This document shows positions 11,291-24,875 of a DNA stretch of 64,000 nt, in pieces (within the stretch, counting starts at the first letter, position 1; each line of letters opens with the position of its first letter). The DNA is from Zychaea mexicana (lineage: Eukaryota > Mucoromycota > Mucoromycetes > Mucorales > Lichtheimiaceae): positions 29,639 through 93,638 of the forward strand of contig NW_026516815.1 of the NCBI RefSeq assembly GCF_025766255.1, written 5' to 3'. The position numbers and the translations under genes were made by a program. The notes beneath the pieces are model-generated. The model saw nothing but the letters and a program-made list of their open reading frames with translations, had not been told where the DNA came from and searched no databases.

Positions 11291-14125
11291 TCCCGAAAAC
11301 TGTATGATCCAAACTAAAAAAGAAGAAAAGTTGATAGATGGAAGATCTGATACAATAATGCCAATCGATTGTCCGCAGCTGCAATCTTTAAAATGAAACC
11401 TCCGTTCCGATTGGACACTGCAAATTCTTGGTCGATGATGGCATCATCAAACGTCTTGTACAATGGTGTTCAGCTCCCATGACAGTTCCATCAAGTTTTA
11501 TCAGGTCGCAAAAACTGCTCCCATGTTCGTCTTTCACTTCCCACGATTATAACCTAGCATCTAGGGCAAGCACATGGCAACAACGACCATCCACCCAACC
11601 ATTCCACGGTGTCGTATAGTTATGCTGAGAATTTATGTGTATGCCAAACATGATTTTGTTGGTATACACAACTTGAATAGAGGTTAGGAAAGGTTTCCGC
11701 TCATACCATGTGATAAGCGAGTTTTCAACAGGAATTAGCTTTTAGAAGGTATTGACATATTTTTACATTTTTAGCTATCTTTGACAGCCACGATAAAGTT
11801 AAAATATAACCCATGTATTGTGACATACACATTGTATCTAGTAAGTGCTTTCCTTATAATGAGCGAATATAGCAAAGACAAATGCACACATGAAAATACT
11901 ACGCCTTATCTCGTGATCACATATCTAAATCCTAGTATGCAAATTTAATGTATCTCTCTACATATTTTGTCTTTGATATAATAGCTTGTCAAAAACGTTA
12001 AAGCTGGCGAGGTGTCACGTCGTCCAACATTTCGATTTTGTGGAGGTGCTCGAGTGAAAGGTGTATTTGCCGATGAAGGACCTCCGCTATGTATAGATAG
12101 ACACACAATTCGTCATACATGAAGATTCTTTCTAGAAAGCATCCTCTCCAAAGCTTTGAAACGCGTACATTTTTATAAGGTTGCATTCGTCGTAGATAAG
12201 GGTCGTTATTAAGAGAATATACGTTCAACGATTTCAATTGGCAGCATCGCTACGAAGTCCACCCGCCATTAAGGCCTGTCATTTGATTCTTATCGTCGCT
12301 CGTAAAGAGTGTGTCAAGTAGAAGGTATTAAGACACGTAGCCCTCGTGCGTAAATGTTAATAGCCTGCAGCTGCGACTTTCCATGCAAAAAGCAGACGTG
12401 GCCGGCGGCAACGTATTCTTCAGTTGACAAGTGCGTGTGGTCGATCGCTGTCAGAGCTTCAGACAAGACTTCCCTGAGCTTTCCTTGTTATTAAGAGCAT
12501 AAGCACGCGCGATCGACACAGAGCTACTGCTGCCGTATGATAGACTGGAAAGCATGTCGTCCTAACCGTGAGATGCGAGTGGCAGATGATTCCTTGTATC
12601 GCATTGCCTAGTGTTTAAGAGTTTGTTTACATTTTGAGCTGGCCCGTTGGGTTGTTCAGTTTCTGACATCCGTCTTTTAGTCAGTTGTTCTTGGCTTTCT
12701 TTGTACCGATTGAAGAAGAAAATGGAAATAGAAGAACAGAGCGGGTTATCGTCTCAGCGGAAGGTTTGTCTAGAGCTTAGAAACGTCATGCAGCAAATTT
12801 AAGCGAACGTTCAATGTGACCAAGCCTAACCAAAAAATGATTGTTCACGTGTACATAGGTACATATGTACAGTACAAGTACTATCGTCTACTTGTGAATC
12901 ATGCGGTGCATCCCATTCACATACCTTCATCACGGTTTTAAGCTATGTGTTAACACGAGTATATGTACTTGTCTTTGATCCTTCACCCTTTCATATGTTG
13001 CCTACGATATTGGTATCCCTTCCCGTTCTTTTCTTACTCGTTGTCCCTTATTCTACTCCTTTTATATCTAAATGCTGATCCAGGTCTTTGAGTTGTGGCA
13101 GTATTTTACAGTAATCACAACTTCGATATCTGACGTCGATTCTGTAGTATATAGCAGTACTGGTCCATGCTGCTTTATTAACACTTGGTACCTCATTCGC
13201 TTCTTCTGATTCATGTTGTGCACAATTATGTATATGACGCGTTACTTTTGGGAGCACTATCCGGAGTCGTACTATAGTAACGCAAGACTTGAATTTTCCA
13301 CCCAAAAAAACAACTGAGTATGAAAAAAAGGGAGCTGCTTCCTGAGAAAAAGCATTAAGATGTAGGCATGAAAAAAGCTACATCGTGCACCAAATTTCAA
13401 CCTAAGTGTTATCATAAAACATACAAAACGTTCGTGTGTGCTAGACTTGCTTCTTCGCTCACGAAAGCTTAAATTATTCTATGTACGTTTTTTTATTTCA
13501 ATTCAAAACGAGGAGAACAGGAAGAATTAACTTTTTATTGCTTGCTTGTTGAGAAGTTGTTTATGTAATAGTCTACATTTTCTAGGTATGACCAGTGCTC
13601 CTAAAAAAAGCGCTACTCTCTCAATCTTTTCGCCTACTGCTATTGGTACTGTGTTGTGACTTTGGTGCTGTGCCTATTGTTTGTCATTGGACCTTATTGC
13701 AGGTTGAAATCTCGTGGACGACGTAGCTTTTTTCATGCCTACATTTTTTGGGCGGAAAATTCAAGTCTTGCTACTAGTAACTGTCTGGTATGAGATAATA
13801 CTCAGCATATGCGATATGCCTTTTCTATCTCCTTGACATTAAACTAGATAGATACCTGAAAAAGTAGGGACGCCGCCTTTTTCTTTGTGAATAATGGTAG
13901 CTGAAAATTCTTGATTTACAGCAGTAAAAAATAGGGCAATCACCTGCCGCATTAAAGTAAGCAAGCATAGCACACAAACGCAATATATAATCTGGGTACA
14001 AGGGTGTTTCACGTAGCGTTTATATATTTTTGCAGACAAGATATTGTTACGGAGGGGGAAAGCATTATAAATTTAAGGGAAAACAGAACGCTTCTTTCTT
14101 CTGTATGCACGTTTATTTGGAAAGT
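11291..14125. other. Intergenic, 2.8 kb, no gene seen
   Basis: AT-rich DNA with scattered short frames (for example 13048-13305 minus, 85 codons) that show no recognisable domain. Sequence just above 11290 is the presumed MTRR promoter. I found no RNA gene or element boundary here. Confidence 0.45.
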
Positions 14126-15553
14126 CTATTTCAAAAGATCGGCAAATGCACTATAAAGCATGGATATAAGTTAGTGTATGTTGTTAAAGAATGAGAAAAA
14201 ATGAAAATTTTGACACTTGCTCATGAGCCGGGGTAGTCTTAGGAGGGATGTTTGTCGAAGAAGCGGTATTTCCGTTACCAGGGGTACGAAAGAATTGACC
14301 GCCCTGAGGAAGTTGATTCTGAGCCGTAGTTGGCTGCATAGGATTTGTGTTAGATGCCCAAACGTTTTGGAACGAGTGGCCAGGAGGTGCCTGTGGAATC
14401 ACACCCGAGGAGGGTCCACCTAGAGATAATCCTGAAAGCTGTTGCTGGAAATTGCTCATGTTGTTCATATAACCACCAGCACCGCCATTATTAATAGGCA
14501 TCGACTGGGCTGGTGTCTGGTTGTACAGAGAAAGAATGGATGATTTAAGATCGTTGTGTTTGGACTTTGGCTTTTCCTCTTGTTTGGGTGGAGCTGCAGG
14601 AGCGGGAGCAGGACTACTGCTACCTCCAAAGAAGAAATCGGCACCCTGGAGTTGGGATGCAGGGGATGATGACGCTTTTACAGGTTGTGCAGGTGTTGTT
14701 GTTGTTGTGGGAGATCCAAGAAAGGCATCCAAATTGGCAAACTCTGATGCTTTGGGTTTGGCTGGTGCTGATGCCTGTTGCTGTTGTTGCTGTTTGGGTC
14801 TTTCAGCTCGAAGTGAACTGGGTGAAGATGATGCTTCGGACGCAACACTGCTCTCTTGACTTCCACCGAGCGTGCTTGGATCGGGAATAGGTCCTCGCAT
14901 AGCCCATCGCTTTTGTTCGTATTTTGCCCGAATCCACATATCAATGTTGCTCTCAGATGGTCGCTTATCCTTCAAGTTCGCTTCCCAATATCTATTTTAA
15001 AAAATCACATTCGACTTGTAAGCAACCCGTCCCACATCGGCACACTCTCGTTCTTTAGACTTTTCCCTCTTACGTACTTGTTGGCCCGTTCATTTCCCCA
15101 GCGAGTCATGTTCTCAACCTGGTCTGGCACCCACGTATCCAAATCGACAGATTTTACTTTAAAAATGTGACAGAGAAACGGTCAATGTGAGCTAGTGTAT
15201 CTTTCGCTATCTCATTCTTCCGGTCTGCAGTCTTTAACCGATAGAGTAGTTTACCTTTGCTAATATGTGTTCCCATCGATCGATGAATACCCGAGCAACG
15301 AATGCACACAAAAAGTCCCAAATTCCAAGATGCCCAACGAGGATCTAATTCCCCATTAAAATTCCTTCGTCAGCAATCTTTATTCTAAAATATAATGCAT
15401 CTCCATGGTGAGCTCTTCGTATAGCTTGTAATTACCTTTGCGCTTGCAATCAGCACAGTATTTGTTGCCAGGCTGTCGTAACAAACCCTTTAAGATGGTC
15501 GCATGCTTTTCATTCAAGGCCTTATCAGCTGTTCTAGCATGCCGTGTAGCCAT
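14126..15553 (-). CDS. ArfGAP domain protein, SMAP/Age2 type
   Basis: Five exons (15436-15553, 15255-15344, 15078-15156, 14215-14991, 14126-14150) total 1089 nt, 362 aa. The protein stimulates GTP hydrolysis by Arf GTPases in Golgi/endosome coat trafficking. The N-terminal ArfGAP domain is complete: a zinc finger with Cys33, Cys36, Cys53 and Cys56 in the C-x2-C-x16-C-x2-C pattern, the arginine finger Arg61 in GIHRSMGTH, and VKSVDLDTW after it. Residues from about 150 onward are low-complexity Pro/Ser/Gln/Ala, typical of the clathrin- and adaptor-binding tails of SMAP/Age2 proteins. The gene ends in a 25-nt exon encoding AFADLLK-stop. That last junction uses a weak donor (GT in CAAGTGTC, exon end 14215) chosen because it keeps frame. 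Without it the protein would end in an unrelated hydrophobic tail. Confidence 0.9.
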
Positions 15554-17196
15554 GATACCAAGTTCTTGTGTTCACAGAAAAATGGACCGAAAGATGAAAT
15601 GAACAGAAGGAAAATGTGTAGAAAGAAAGAAATAGGGCCCTAAAACAGACACGACATCCAATCAATTTGAGGATTAAAGTTCGGCTTGTGTAACGATCTG
15701 CATTGTTTCTGTTTATGGCAGCACACCAGTGATGTAAAGAAAAGGAACGTTATAACGCTCTAAAATAATACTAATACAATAGCATTGCACTACCTGTCTT
15801 AATGTTCCCATAATAGCCTGAAGAACGCATACAAAAACAGCATAATAAAGAGCATGGAACCAAGCGCTGTGGGTCGAGTACATGACATTAAAGCTCAAAG
15901 GTATGTTGTTGTAGCTAGTACACAACTCTGCTGGTCACGGATAGAGAGAAGGTTGCAGCAGATGTACGTCATACTCATTGTTGTAACATTAAAATCAGAC
16001 AAATTAGAGCGAAATATAACTCTTAAGAGCTCTACTCTACTGCATTTTGGATATCATATCTGACAATGTTTTCGTGGTAGCACAATACTGTAAGCAGCAT
16101 GCGTATATACTACCGGCATTACCATCAATGATATTGTTCCTGCATCTCTTCTTATTTCACTCTGGACTTGGAATGTCAATTACAATCAAAAAGCGATTTT
16201 ATATATCATGTAAAGTGACGAGACATTCCCTAGCTGTATACATAGTATACTATGAAACATTTGGTATGTGGACCGAAGCTCAAATCAAGCATACAAATAT
16301 GACCTTCGTACTTGGACAGTCATACCATCCACATCCGAAAGTTTCTATAAAGTAGTACGCATTGGTTTCTCTATATGGTTACTGTATGCGCCATTGCAAA
16401 TGCTGCTTTTGGCTATGACAAGAACGTGTGCTGATAGCATTGGGCATAACGTTTAAGAATGCATATATATCTCAGTAATTCAACCAATGGAGATAGAAAG
16501 GATCTGATAAATACTAGAGCTACTACTGCTACTACAGCAAATAGAAAACAAACCGACACCAGTAGATTAAGCGCAGAATCCATTTTCGATAACTACGAGA
16601 AAGAGTATGATAACAGCATACTCTTCTCGCTATAAGCGAGAGTTAGGAATAAGATCTAATGAAACGTATAAAAAAACCATACATTCTGAAGAAACAAGCA
16701 ACTAGCTATCAGCTAACAATTCCTTCGACGTATACAAGCAACGCACATTAAAGGTACTCTAAAAGTATTTTAACTTCAAACAAACTGCTTTTACAATGAT
16801 TCTAGATAGTCTAAGCAAAATGTCGTGTTTAAAACGGACATCCTTTGTGAAATGACATGCAAATACATCCAGCAGCAGAAACATCGATGTTTTTCGTTCA
16901 GCTTTTTTGTTCATCACATGTGGCACCAATTGGGCAAAACCCAAAAGCTACTAGTGTATAAACTAATAGAAAATGCTATGTGGTTTTTGAAAGAAAGCAG
17001 CCTGAATAATAAAAAGGTTAGCAATTCCATAGGCATTAGTAAGTGTTATGAGCCATGCTCCTTTAACTATGCTTAGAGTTGCAGGAGTAATGATTATCCA
17101 GCCAATGGACGTTGTCAAATACTTGCTAGGAAGAAAGCGGGGCTGCTCCGCTCCTCTCTCTCTTCTCCACTTTTATATACACGATCTTTTACAACC
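15554..17196. other. Intergenic between divergent ArfGAP and Rag GTPase genes
   Basis: About 1.6 kb of AT-rich DNA between two divergently transcribed genes, so it holds both promoters. The short frames inside it show no domain. A TTTTATATACA element at 17171-17181 is only about 20 bases before the GTPase ATG, so either the leader is very short or this is not the TATA box. Confidence 0.45.
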
Positions 17197-18848
<1,652 letters not shown>

Positions 18849-20550
18849 AAAAAAGGAAAGAACAAAACAGCATCATCATCATAATCATTTGCTATACCTA
18901 CTATTATATGTACATTTTGGATATCGCGCTAAAAAAAAGACGCATTCAAAAAACAAAGAACAAGAACTCAGTTCCCAGTTCCATTGTCTCGGAGCCGCGG
19001 CAGGATACGGAATTTGATCGAGGATATAGCTTTAGTTGTTTGTATATATAAACCACAATTCTTGAAAATGAATAAAAAGACGAGAGAAAAGCCCGTACAT
19101 TTGGGGGCAGAAGTACTATCACTACTCTTGGCTATATTACTGATCTGTTCTCAGTGCCAAAAATAGCTACGTATTTAAGATTGTTGAGTATCCATAGCAA
19201 CTAGTAGCGATCTCCACGGCAGCGACGATCTAATTTGTCGGCAAAGGGAACCAAATTTATTGGCATGGTGACCGAGCGCTCGGGTCTTGCACAGATGGAA
19301 ACGCGACTGGCTCAGATAGAATCGAATGATATTACGTACGTAATACAAGAAACAGAGAAGGTTCACGAGCTTAGCATCTCGAAAAGGAAATTAGATGAAC
19401 AATCTACTGAAGGGTTTTCATATTATCCGAGTCGCACCCTTAAGTTGTTTTATATTCTTTTAATCGAAAAAGGCAAAGCCGCGGTGAGAGAGGTTAACGA
19501 ATACAGTTCCGAACTCGGGTGGGTGGAATGTGGAGTACGCAGTAAGGAAGGCAAGTGTTGTAAAAAGAAGTAGCACATCCTAAGCCCCTCTTTCCAGCGT
19601 CCACCTTTTCCTTTCCTCAAGAGATACGAAAATGTGCTACATACATAATGAGCAGCAACTATCGCCGTTGGAATGAGATTAATAATCCAGGTAGCTGGAC
19701 AGAAGAACATTTCAGGAGAAGATGTTGGCAAGTTTATTCGGCCCGGATCAAATGAGGGAAGAATCCAGTTGGGAAGAACCGGTTGTGGTACAGCATTAGC
19801 TCAGGATGCAACCCCAGTTCCACAAGAGCCATTCAATAGCTTTAATGTCGCACCACTCTTGGGTCTGTCGGTTGTTTCTTTTTTGGGCATCATGTGAGGA
19901 GCTACAAAACGCATAAACAAAACGCGGAGTGTACTGTAGTGCTATAATGTGCGCCATGCTATTAGTTCCACCTCATCCACTTATGAGCGCGATTTTTTTC
20001 ATTCTTTGATGTATAGAATGGTGTATGTTTCAGGGAGCAAGCAAGGGAGGGGGAAGAAGAGACCCGGAGCGATTGAGTGATAGACAGTATAGAAAAAGAG
20101 GAAGAAGAAGGAAGTATCTTCCCATGTAAACCACACACACACACACGCTCATGCTACATTCTCGGGTGCGTGTCAACAAAAAGGGAACTGCCCTGACCTT
20201 GTCCTGTCCTGTCCTGTAGCATGTACAGTCCATGTAGGAGTAATAACAAAAAAGAAAATGGTCTACGCCACGTTTGTTCTCGCTTGTCAGGGAAAGAATC
20301 CAACTTTTATTACTATTACTTCTTAGAATATTTTTTCTTCTTCTTATTGCTTTGGGCCCACTCTGCACTTAGTACCTACCTCACTTACTAGTCCTTTTTG
20401 TTCTTTGCTTCTCTGTTTTTTTTTCACACTCCTTCTCTTTTCTTTCTTTACTCTCTTCTTTTTTTTCCTTGACTTATTCCTTCTATTTCTTTCATTAGTT
20501 TTCTATCTCTCTATTCCTCTCTCTCCCCCTTTCCCTTCCACCAGCCCCGT
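18849..20550. other. Region between RagA and the WD-like protein gene
   Basis: Contains one unresolved candidate locus (19069-19897, listed separately). The last 150 bases (20395-20545) are an almost unbroken C/T tract, a leader type seen before several genes in this window. A short TGTCC pentamer run (four units) occurs near 20200-20218. Confidence 0.5.
19069..19897 (+). other. Possible unresolved multi-exon gene (secreted, GPI-anchor-like)
   Basis: I could not assemble a model, but three pieces look coding. At 19069 an ATG opens a Lys/Arg-rich start followed by the hydrophobic core VLSLLLAILLICSQC, like a signal peptide. At 19264-19440 there is a charged, coiled-coil-like stretch (ERSGLAQMETRLAQIESNDI). 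At 19673-19897 a frame ends ...NVAPLLGLSVVSFLGIM-stop, resembling the hydrophobic tail of a GPI-anchored protein. Frames do not join with obvious GT-AG introns, so these could belong to one gene, to different genes, or be chance. No family recognised. Confidence 0.25.
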
Positions 20551-23439
20551 ATGGCGTACTATGAGGCTGACTGTGAAGATCTACTCTGCGATGAAGATGA
20601 CACGACCTTAAATCTACTCCATGACAGTGATATTGACAAATCCAGTCTTGCCGCCCGGAACACTACCACCACCATTACCGCCAATAGAAGCAATTGTATG
20701 CAATATGACGAACGACACGATAATGATAACGTGCAACAACAGCAACAACAGCAGGAAGCCATAGACACGCTAATGGCAGTCGACGACGGTGTATATGACG
20801 ATGCTGATGATAGCGACGATTCCGAATATTCTTTGGATTACGAGTACCTGGGTCCTCGGAATCCCAACTACCGGTGTCAGGATGATCCAGACAGTGATGC
20901 TTCTGAATTGTCGGATTCGGATTTCAATTCAAACTATCAACAACAACAAATTACAGGCACCATGACAACAGCAACACATTCAACGACAACGACACAAACT
21001 GCCGGGTTCGACATGTGGGATGAAGATCCGTACAGCACCAATGATTACACATGGGAATCCAACGACATGAGGCTGACTTATTTCATCAAAATTCGACAAA
21101 ACGAGCTTAAACAGCTGTTCTATTTACGGTCGTCGTCGTCGTCATCTCCGCAAAGTTTCTGGAAGAAAGAAAAAGGATGGCCCAAACAATTGCCATCGTC
21201 TTGCTCAACGACGAACCATGATCAAGCAGCCAGTGCGCTCTGTTTGGTACAAAGCAATTATGGCATGGCAGAGCAATTATATGCTGTGTATCGCAATCGA
21301 ATTTTTGAATGCGGTCGTGGGCTTCGTCGTGCCACTAGTGGTGCTGGTACCACCATCGGTGGAGCACGTTCCGGGCAGTTTCCGTTGCCTGCTGACGCCG
21401 CAAATTCTGCCACTGCGAGATCGACAAAAAATCATGAACGCATTCATACTACTACTACTACAACGCATGATACGCTTACGTGGATCGATAGTGATCATGT
21501 TCCTCATTCATCCTCTTCCTCCGTCCTACAACAGTCATATTCATCATTACTAGCTGCTGCATCATCATCATCTTCTTCTTCTTCTTCGTTCTTTCCTTCC
21601 TCTTCTGCTTCTTGTTTCGCTCAGCAACAACTACCATCACGACAACAACAACAAAACGCATATTCGCCATTTTCATCATCATCATCATCATCATCTCCGC
21701 CCGTCGAAACCAGGATCGACGGTGACGACAACACCCTCAACACGAGTACGAATAATAATAGCAGTAGTAGCAACAGCAGCAAGTTTTGTGAGACTCATCT
21801 ATCCGTGTCTTTGAGGCGCTCGACGCTGCCCAACACGATGGATACTAGCATCACTAGCGCAGCAGCAGCAGCATCATCATCAACATCGACATCGACGTCC
21901 GGCATATCCAGGTTTCGGCCTTTCACAAAATACATCCATCGAGCAGATTTTCCACCGGTGTATGCTCAAGATTCATACCTTGCCTTGGATTTTGAGCCCC
22001 TGTGTCTGGCACAAAAGTTCGGCTACATGGCTATCGGTGGGCTTGAAGGCGAGTTCGAGCTGTACTGTTGCATGGACCGTCAGCAACCCCGAAAAATCTG
22101 GGGCACCAAGTTTAAAAGTCGCAACAATGTCCAACTCATGACCAACGCCGTGCAAATTGTTCGTTGGAAGAAGCCATCATCGTCTGGCATGAAGCAGGAT
22201 GAAGGTGATGATAATGTGGAAGAAGAAGAAGAACAAGTCGAGTATGAGTATATGCTCATTGCGTGTATGAACGAGGCTGGAGTCCTTGTCTACAAACTAC
22301 CTTCACACCGCGAATGCCAGGCAATGCCGGACTTTCACCAACAAGCGCATCACGTTGTGGTGCAACTATATACCCATTTACGATGCTTTGATCGCGTTGC
22401 TGTCAATGATGCCAAAGTGAGCCACGACGGAAAACGGATGGTGTGCGTAGGAGACGATGCGTATATCTTTATGCTCAACACGACGCGAGATCCTTTGACG
22501 GGCGCGGTTTCATTTGGTGTTCCGGAAAAACTCCATGTGCCATGCCATTTGCTCAGATGCAGCGGGGCGTCAGCGTCAGACATGCAGTATTCTTCACAGT
22601 ACGTTGCTTGGAGCCAGTCGTCGCAACACTTTGCACATACATCCGATACGCACTGCAATGTCTTTGTTTGGCGGGCCGACACAAAGCAAGTGCTCTACTC
22701 GATTGACGCAGCAGGATACACGTACGCTATTGCTTTCCATCCGCGCCTAGAGGGCGTGTTGGCATTCACGAATCGTTACGGATACTTTCACACTGTCAAC
22801 CTCGAAGAAGCGTCGAGTGTATCAAGACCAAAAAAAGTATTGAATCTTCTTGAGTTTGATCACCAGACGTCTGAATCACGCGGCCATGTTTGTACAGACC
22901 ATTGTTTGTTTACCGTTGCTGCTGCTGCTGCTACTACGACTACGACTACGACTACGGCTACTCAAGGCGAGCAAGTGCAGGATCATCCAGCAAATCATAC
23001 AACAGATTTGCATGCGCATCAGGAAATTACCATGGTTTCGTTCCGCGGGGAGCGTGATCGACGGCTGCGTATTTTGGCCAAGATCAATGGTATCCAGTGG
23101 TCCAATGATGGTCGATACCTCTACGTCGCCACAAAGAAGCGCGTGTTGGCGTACGAATTTCTCAAGACTGCACAGAAAATTGATTCGCTGCTGGATATGA
23201 CGGGCAAGCAGACACGCGCACTTTTGGAACGGTTTCATCAACAGCCAGCGCGTCATCGTCGACCATCAGCAGCAGGAGCATCTCAGCAACCGCGACGCAA
23301 GCCGTCCAGGAAACGAAAGCGGGATGATAATGAGGAGGATCCAAAGGTCGCAATGGCATGGCTAGGAAAGTGGCTCTCGGTGCCCCTTCCGCTTCGTCAT
23401 CGAGTGCTTGGTGAGACGCAGTTGGCAAGCCACTGGTGA
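20551..23439 (+). CDS. Large WD-repeat-like fungal protein (possibly DUF2415 family)
   Basis: One uninterrupted 962-codon exon, unusual here because most neighbours have several introns. Residues 1-450 are low complexity: acidic Asp/Glu blocks, polyGln, polyThr and several polySer runs (likely disordered). From about residue 454 (FRPFTKYIHRADFPPVY) to 880 the protein is globular and reads like beta-propeller blades: GYMAIGGLEGEFELY, ARDGKRMVCVG-type turns such as SHDGKRMVCVGDDAYIFML, NVFVWRADTKQVLYSI, TYAIAFHPRLEGVLAFT and IQWSNDGRYLYVATKKRVLAYEF. The last blade plus a nearby LLDMTG resembles the short fungal DUF2415 motif found next to WD40 repeats, but that is from memory and tentative. The C terminus carries a basic patch (RRKPSRKRKRDD) that could be a nuclear signal. 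The start at 20551 follows a CT-rich leader. Function unknown. Confidence 0.85.
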   Translation: MAYYEADCEDLLCDEDDTTLNLLHDSDIDKSSLAARNTTTTITANRSNCMQYDERHDNDNVQQQQQQQEAIDTLMAVDDGVYDDADDSDDSEYSLDYEYLGPRNPNYRCQDDPDSDASELSDSDFNSNYQQQQITGTMTTATHSTTTTQTAGFDMWDEDPYSTNDYTWESNDMRLTYFIKIRQNELKQLFYLRSSSSSSPQSFWKKEKGWPKQLPSSCSTTNHDQAASALCLVQSNYGMAEQLYAVYRNRIFECGRGLRRATSGAGTTIGGARSGQFPLPADAANSATARSTKNHERIHTTTTTTHDTLTWIDSDHVPHSSSSSVLQQSYSSLLAAASSSSSSSSSFFPSSSASCFAQQQLPSRQQQQNAYSPFSSSSSSSSPPVETRIDGDDNTLNTSTNNNSSSSNSSKFCETHLSVSLRRSTLPNTMDTSITSAAAAASSSTSTSTSGISRFRPFTKYIHRADFPPVYAQDSYLALDFEPLCLAQKFGYMAIGGLEGEFELYCCMDRQQPRKIWGTKFKSRNNVQLMTNAVQIVRWKKPSSSGMKQDEGDDNVEEEEEQVEYEYMLIACMNEAGVLVYKLPSHRECQAMPDFHQQAHHVVVQLYTHLRCFDRVAVNDAKVSHDGKRMVCVGDDAYIFMLNTTRDPLTGAVSFGVPEKLHVPCHLLRCSGASASDMQYSSQYVAWSQSSQHFAHTSDTHCNVFVWRADTKQVLYSIDAAGYTYAIAFHPRLEGVLAFTNRYGYFHTVNLEEASSVSRPKKVLNLLEFDHQTSESRGHVCTDHCLFTVAAAAATTTTTTTTATQGEQVQDHPANHTTDLHAHQEITMVSFRGERDRRLRILAKINGIQWSNDGRYLYVATKKRVLAYEFLKTAQKIDSLLDMTGKQTRALLERFHQQPARHRRPSAAGASQQPRRKPSRKRKRDDNEEDPKVAMAWLGKWLSVPLPLRHRVLGETQLASHW

Positions 23440-23843
23440 ATTGACTTCAACCTTTTTCTTTTTGTCTCTGTATACTTTGTTGTAAATCCTTCCTTTCTCT
23501 CTTCTTTTCGCCTTAATTCTCCACACCATAACACACATCATTTCCATATTCACACACACATCCTCTCTCTCTCAAATGTACACCTCTCTTGAACACACCG
23601 TCATTGTTTTTCTTGATTACGTTATCATCTACTAAAAGAAAAAGAAGATTTATATACAATTTTTTTTATCAAAACAAATGTGGCATCACCTATTTCCCCC
23701 CGTCTAAATTAAGTTAAAAGTGTAAGTAAAAATATAAAGAATGAAGCAAAAGGAAAGAAATAATATATATGCTTTTTTTGGCATGCGTATGTGTGTGATA
23801 AGGGTGTGTGTTCGTCGTCGTCGTTGTTGTTGTTGTTGTCAAT
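23440..23843. other. Short convergent intergenic region
   Basis: Separates the 3' ends of the WD-like protein gene (+) and the nucleotide-sugar transporter gene (-). It carries CT/CA-rich simple sequence and A/T-rich stretches that would serve as polyadenylation regions; no gene seen. Confidence 0.5.
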
Positions 23844-24875
23844 TTATGAATGCTGTTTAGTGGTAGCAGTAGCGGTACTAGTAGTGGATACCTTGTCAGG
23901 TAAGCTGTAATTATACGTTGCAAAGATGACGATGCAGGCACCCACGACAAACTGGAGCGAAAGTCTAAAGTCAAAAAAGTAAAAGCTGATGGCACTGGAC
24001 AGGATCAAAGATATACTCGTTGCGAACGACTTGAGAATCACGTCAGCGTACTTGACCACTATAGCCACCAAGAGTCCACCCAATGCCTGGTTGGCGATAA
24101 CCACCCACGTCAACCAGTCGTAGCCTTGAAGCATACCACCCTGTCGCAGTGGTTGCATATCGTACATGAGCATACCGACGAGCGAAAAGACCGCTCCCGA
24201 CAAGCCCAACTGGATGTTGCGCACCCACATACTGGTATCGGACGTCTTGAGGATCTTTTCGAAATAACACCCAGCGAACCCTGACGAAATACAGCTCGTA
24301 ATGACAGCGATCAATCCAATCAATGGGTTTTGCGTTACACCAGAACCATCCTCAATACTGCCACTCTCTCCCGACGGTGGTGGTGCTGAAGCCATGCTCT
24401 GCGACTGCACCAGGGTAACACCAATCATCAACAGCACAAGCGCAAACCACTTTGCCCGTGTCAACGACCTTCCCAATAAGACAACAGAAAAGATGGCGGT
24501 CGACATGATCTTCATTTGGTACGTGACCTGGAACGTGGCCGCTTCGAGATTGCTCAGGGCGACATAAAGCAGGTTATTTTGTAACGCATACAGACTCGAT
24601 GGAATTAGCATTTTTGCCGTCTCCTTGGGCTTGCCGAGAATCTCTTGTCGAACGACCAACACGAATTTCGACCAGTATCGTTGTTGATGGTACATTACGG
24701 CCAGACAGGCAATGATTTTTAATACTTCGGCCAAAAAGACCGCGGTTGATGCAATGTACATTGGTTGGCCTGGTTTTTGTACAATGCGAGAGTAGCGCAT
24801 CATGAGGACAAGTGTGCTGTTTTGGACCACCAGGACGATTAATGATAATTGTTTTCGTGTCATGCCAAACATCAT
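23844..24875 (-). CDS. Nucleotide-sugar transporter, SLC35A type (UDP-galactose-like)
   Basis: A single 343-codon exon. Members are Golgi membrane antiporters that bring UDP-galactose, UDP-GlcNAc or CMP-sialic acid into the lumen in exchange for the nucleotide monophosphate. About ten hydrophobic segments are visible. Family blocks include VVQNSTLVLMMRYSR near the N terminus, PSSLYALQNNLLYVALSNL and TFQVTYQMKIMSTAIFSV in the middle, and KYADVILKSFATSISLILSS near the C terminus, which match the SLC35A/Gms1 subgroup. Length is close to S. pombe Gms1 (about 353 aa). The lumenal or cytosolic loop at about residues 165-185 is Ser/Gly/Pro-rich. Two ATGs lie at the start (codons 1-2), with a third at codon 5; the first is used here. 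The exact sugar nucleotide cannot be read from sequence. Confidence 0.9.
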   Translation of the reverse strand: MMFGMTRKQLSLIVLVVQNSTLVLMMRYSRIVQKPGQPMYIASTAVFLAEVLKIIACLAVMYHQQRYWSKFVLVVRQEILGKPKETAKMLIPSSLYALQNNLLYVALSNLEAATFQVTYQMKIMSTAIFSVVLLGRSLTRAKWFALVLLMIGVTLVQSQSMASAPPPSGESGSIEDGSGVTQNPLIGLIAVITSCISSGFAGCYFEKILKTSDTSMWVRNIQLGLSGAVFSLVGMLMYDMQPLRQGGMLQGYDWLTWVVIANQALGGLLVAIVVKYADVILKSFATSISLILSSAISFYFFDFRLSLQFVVGACIVIFATYNYSLPDKVSTTSTATATTKQHS

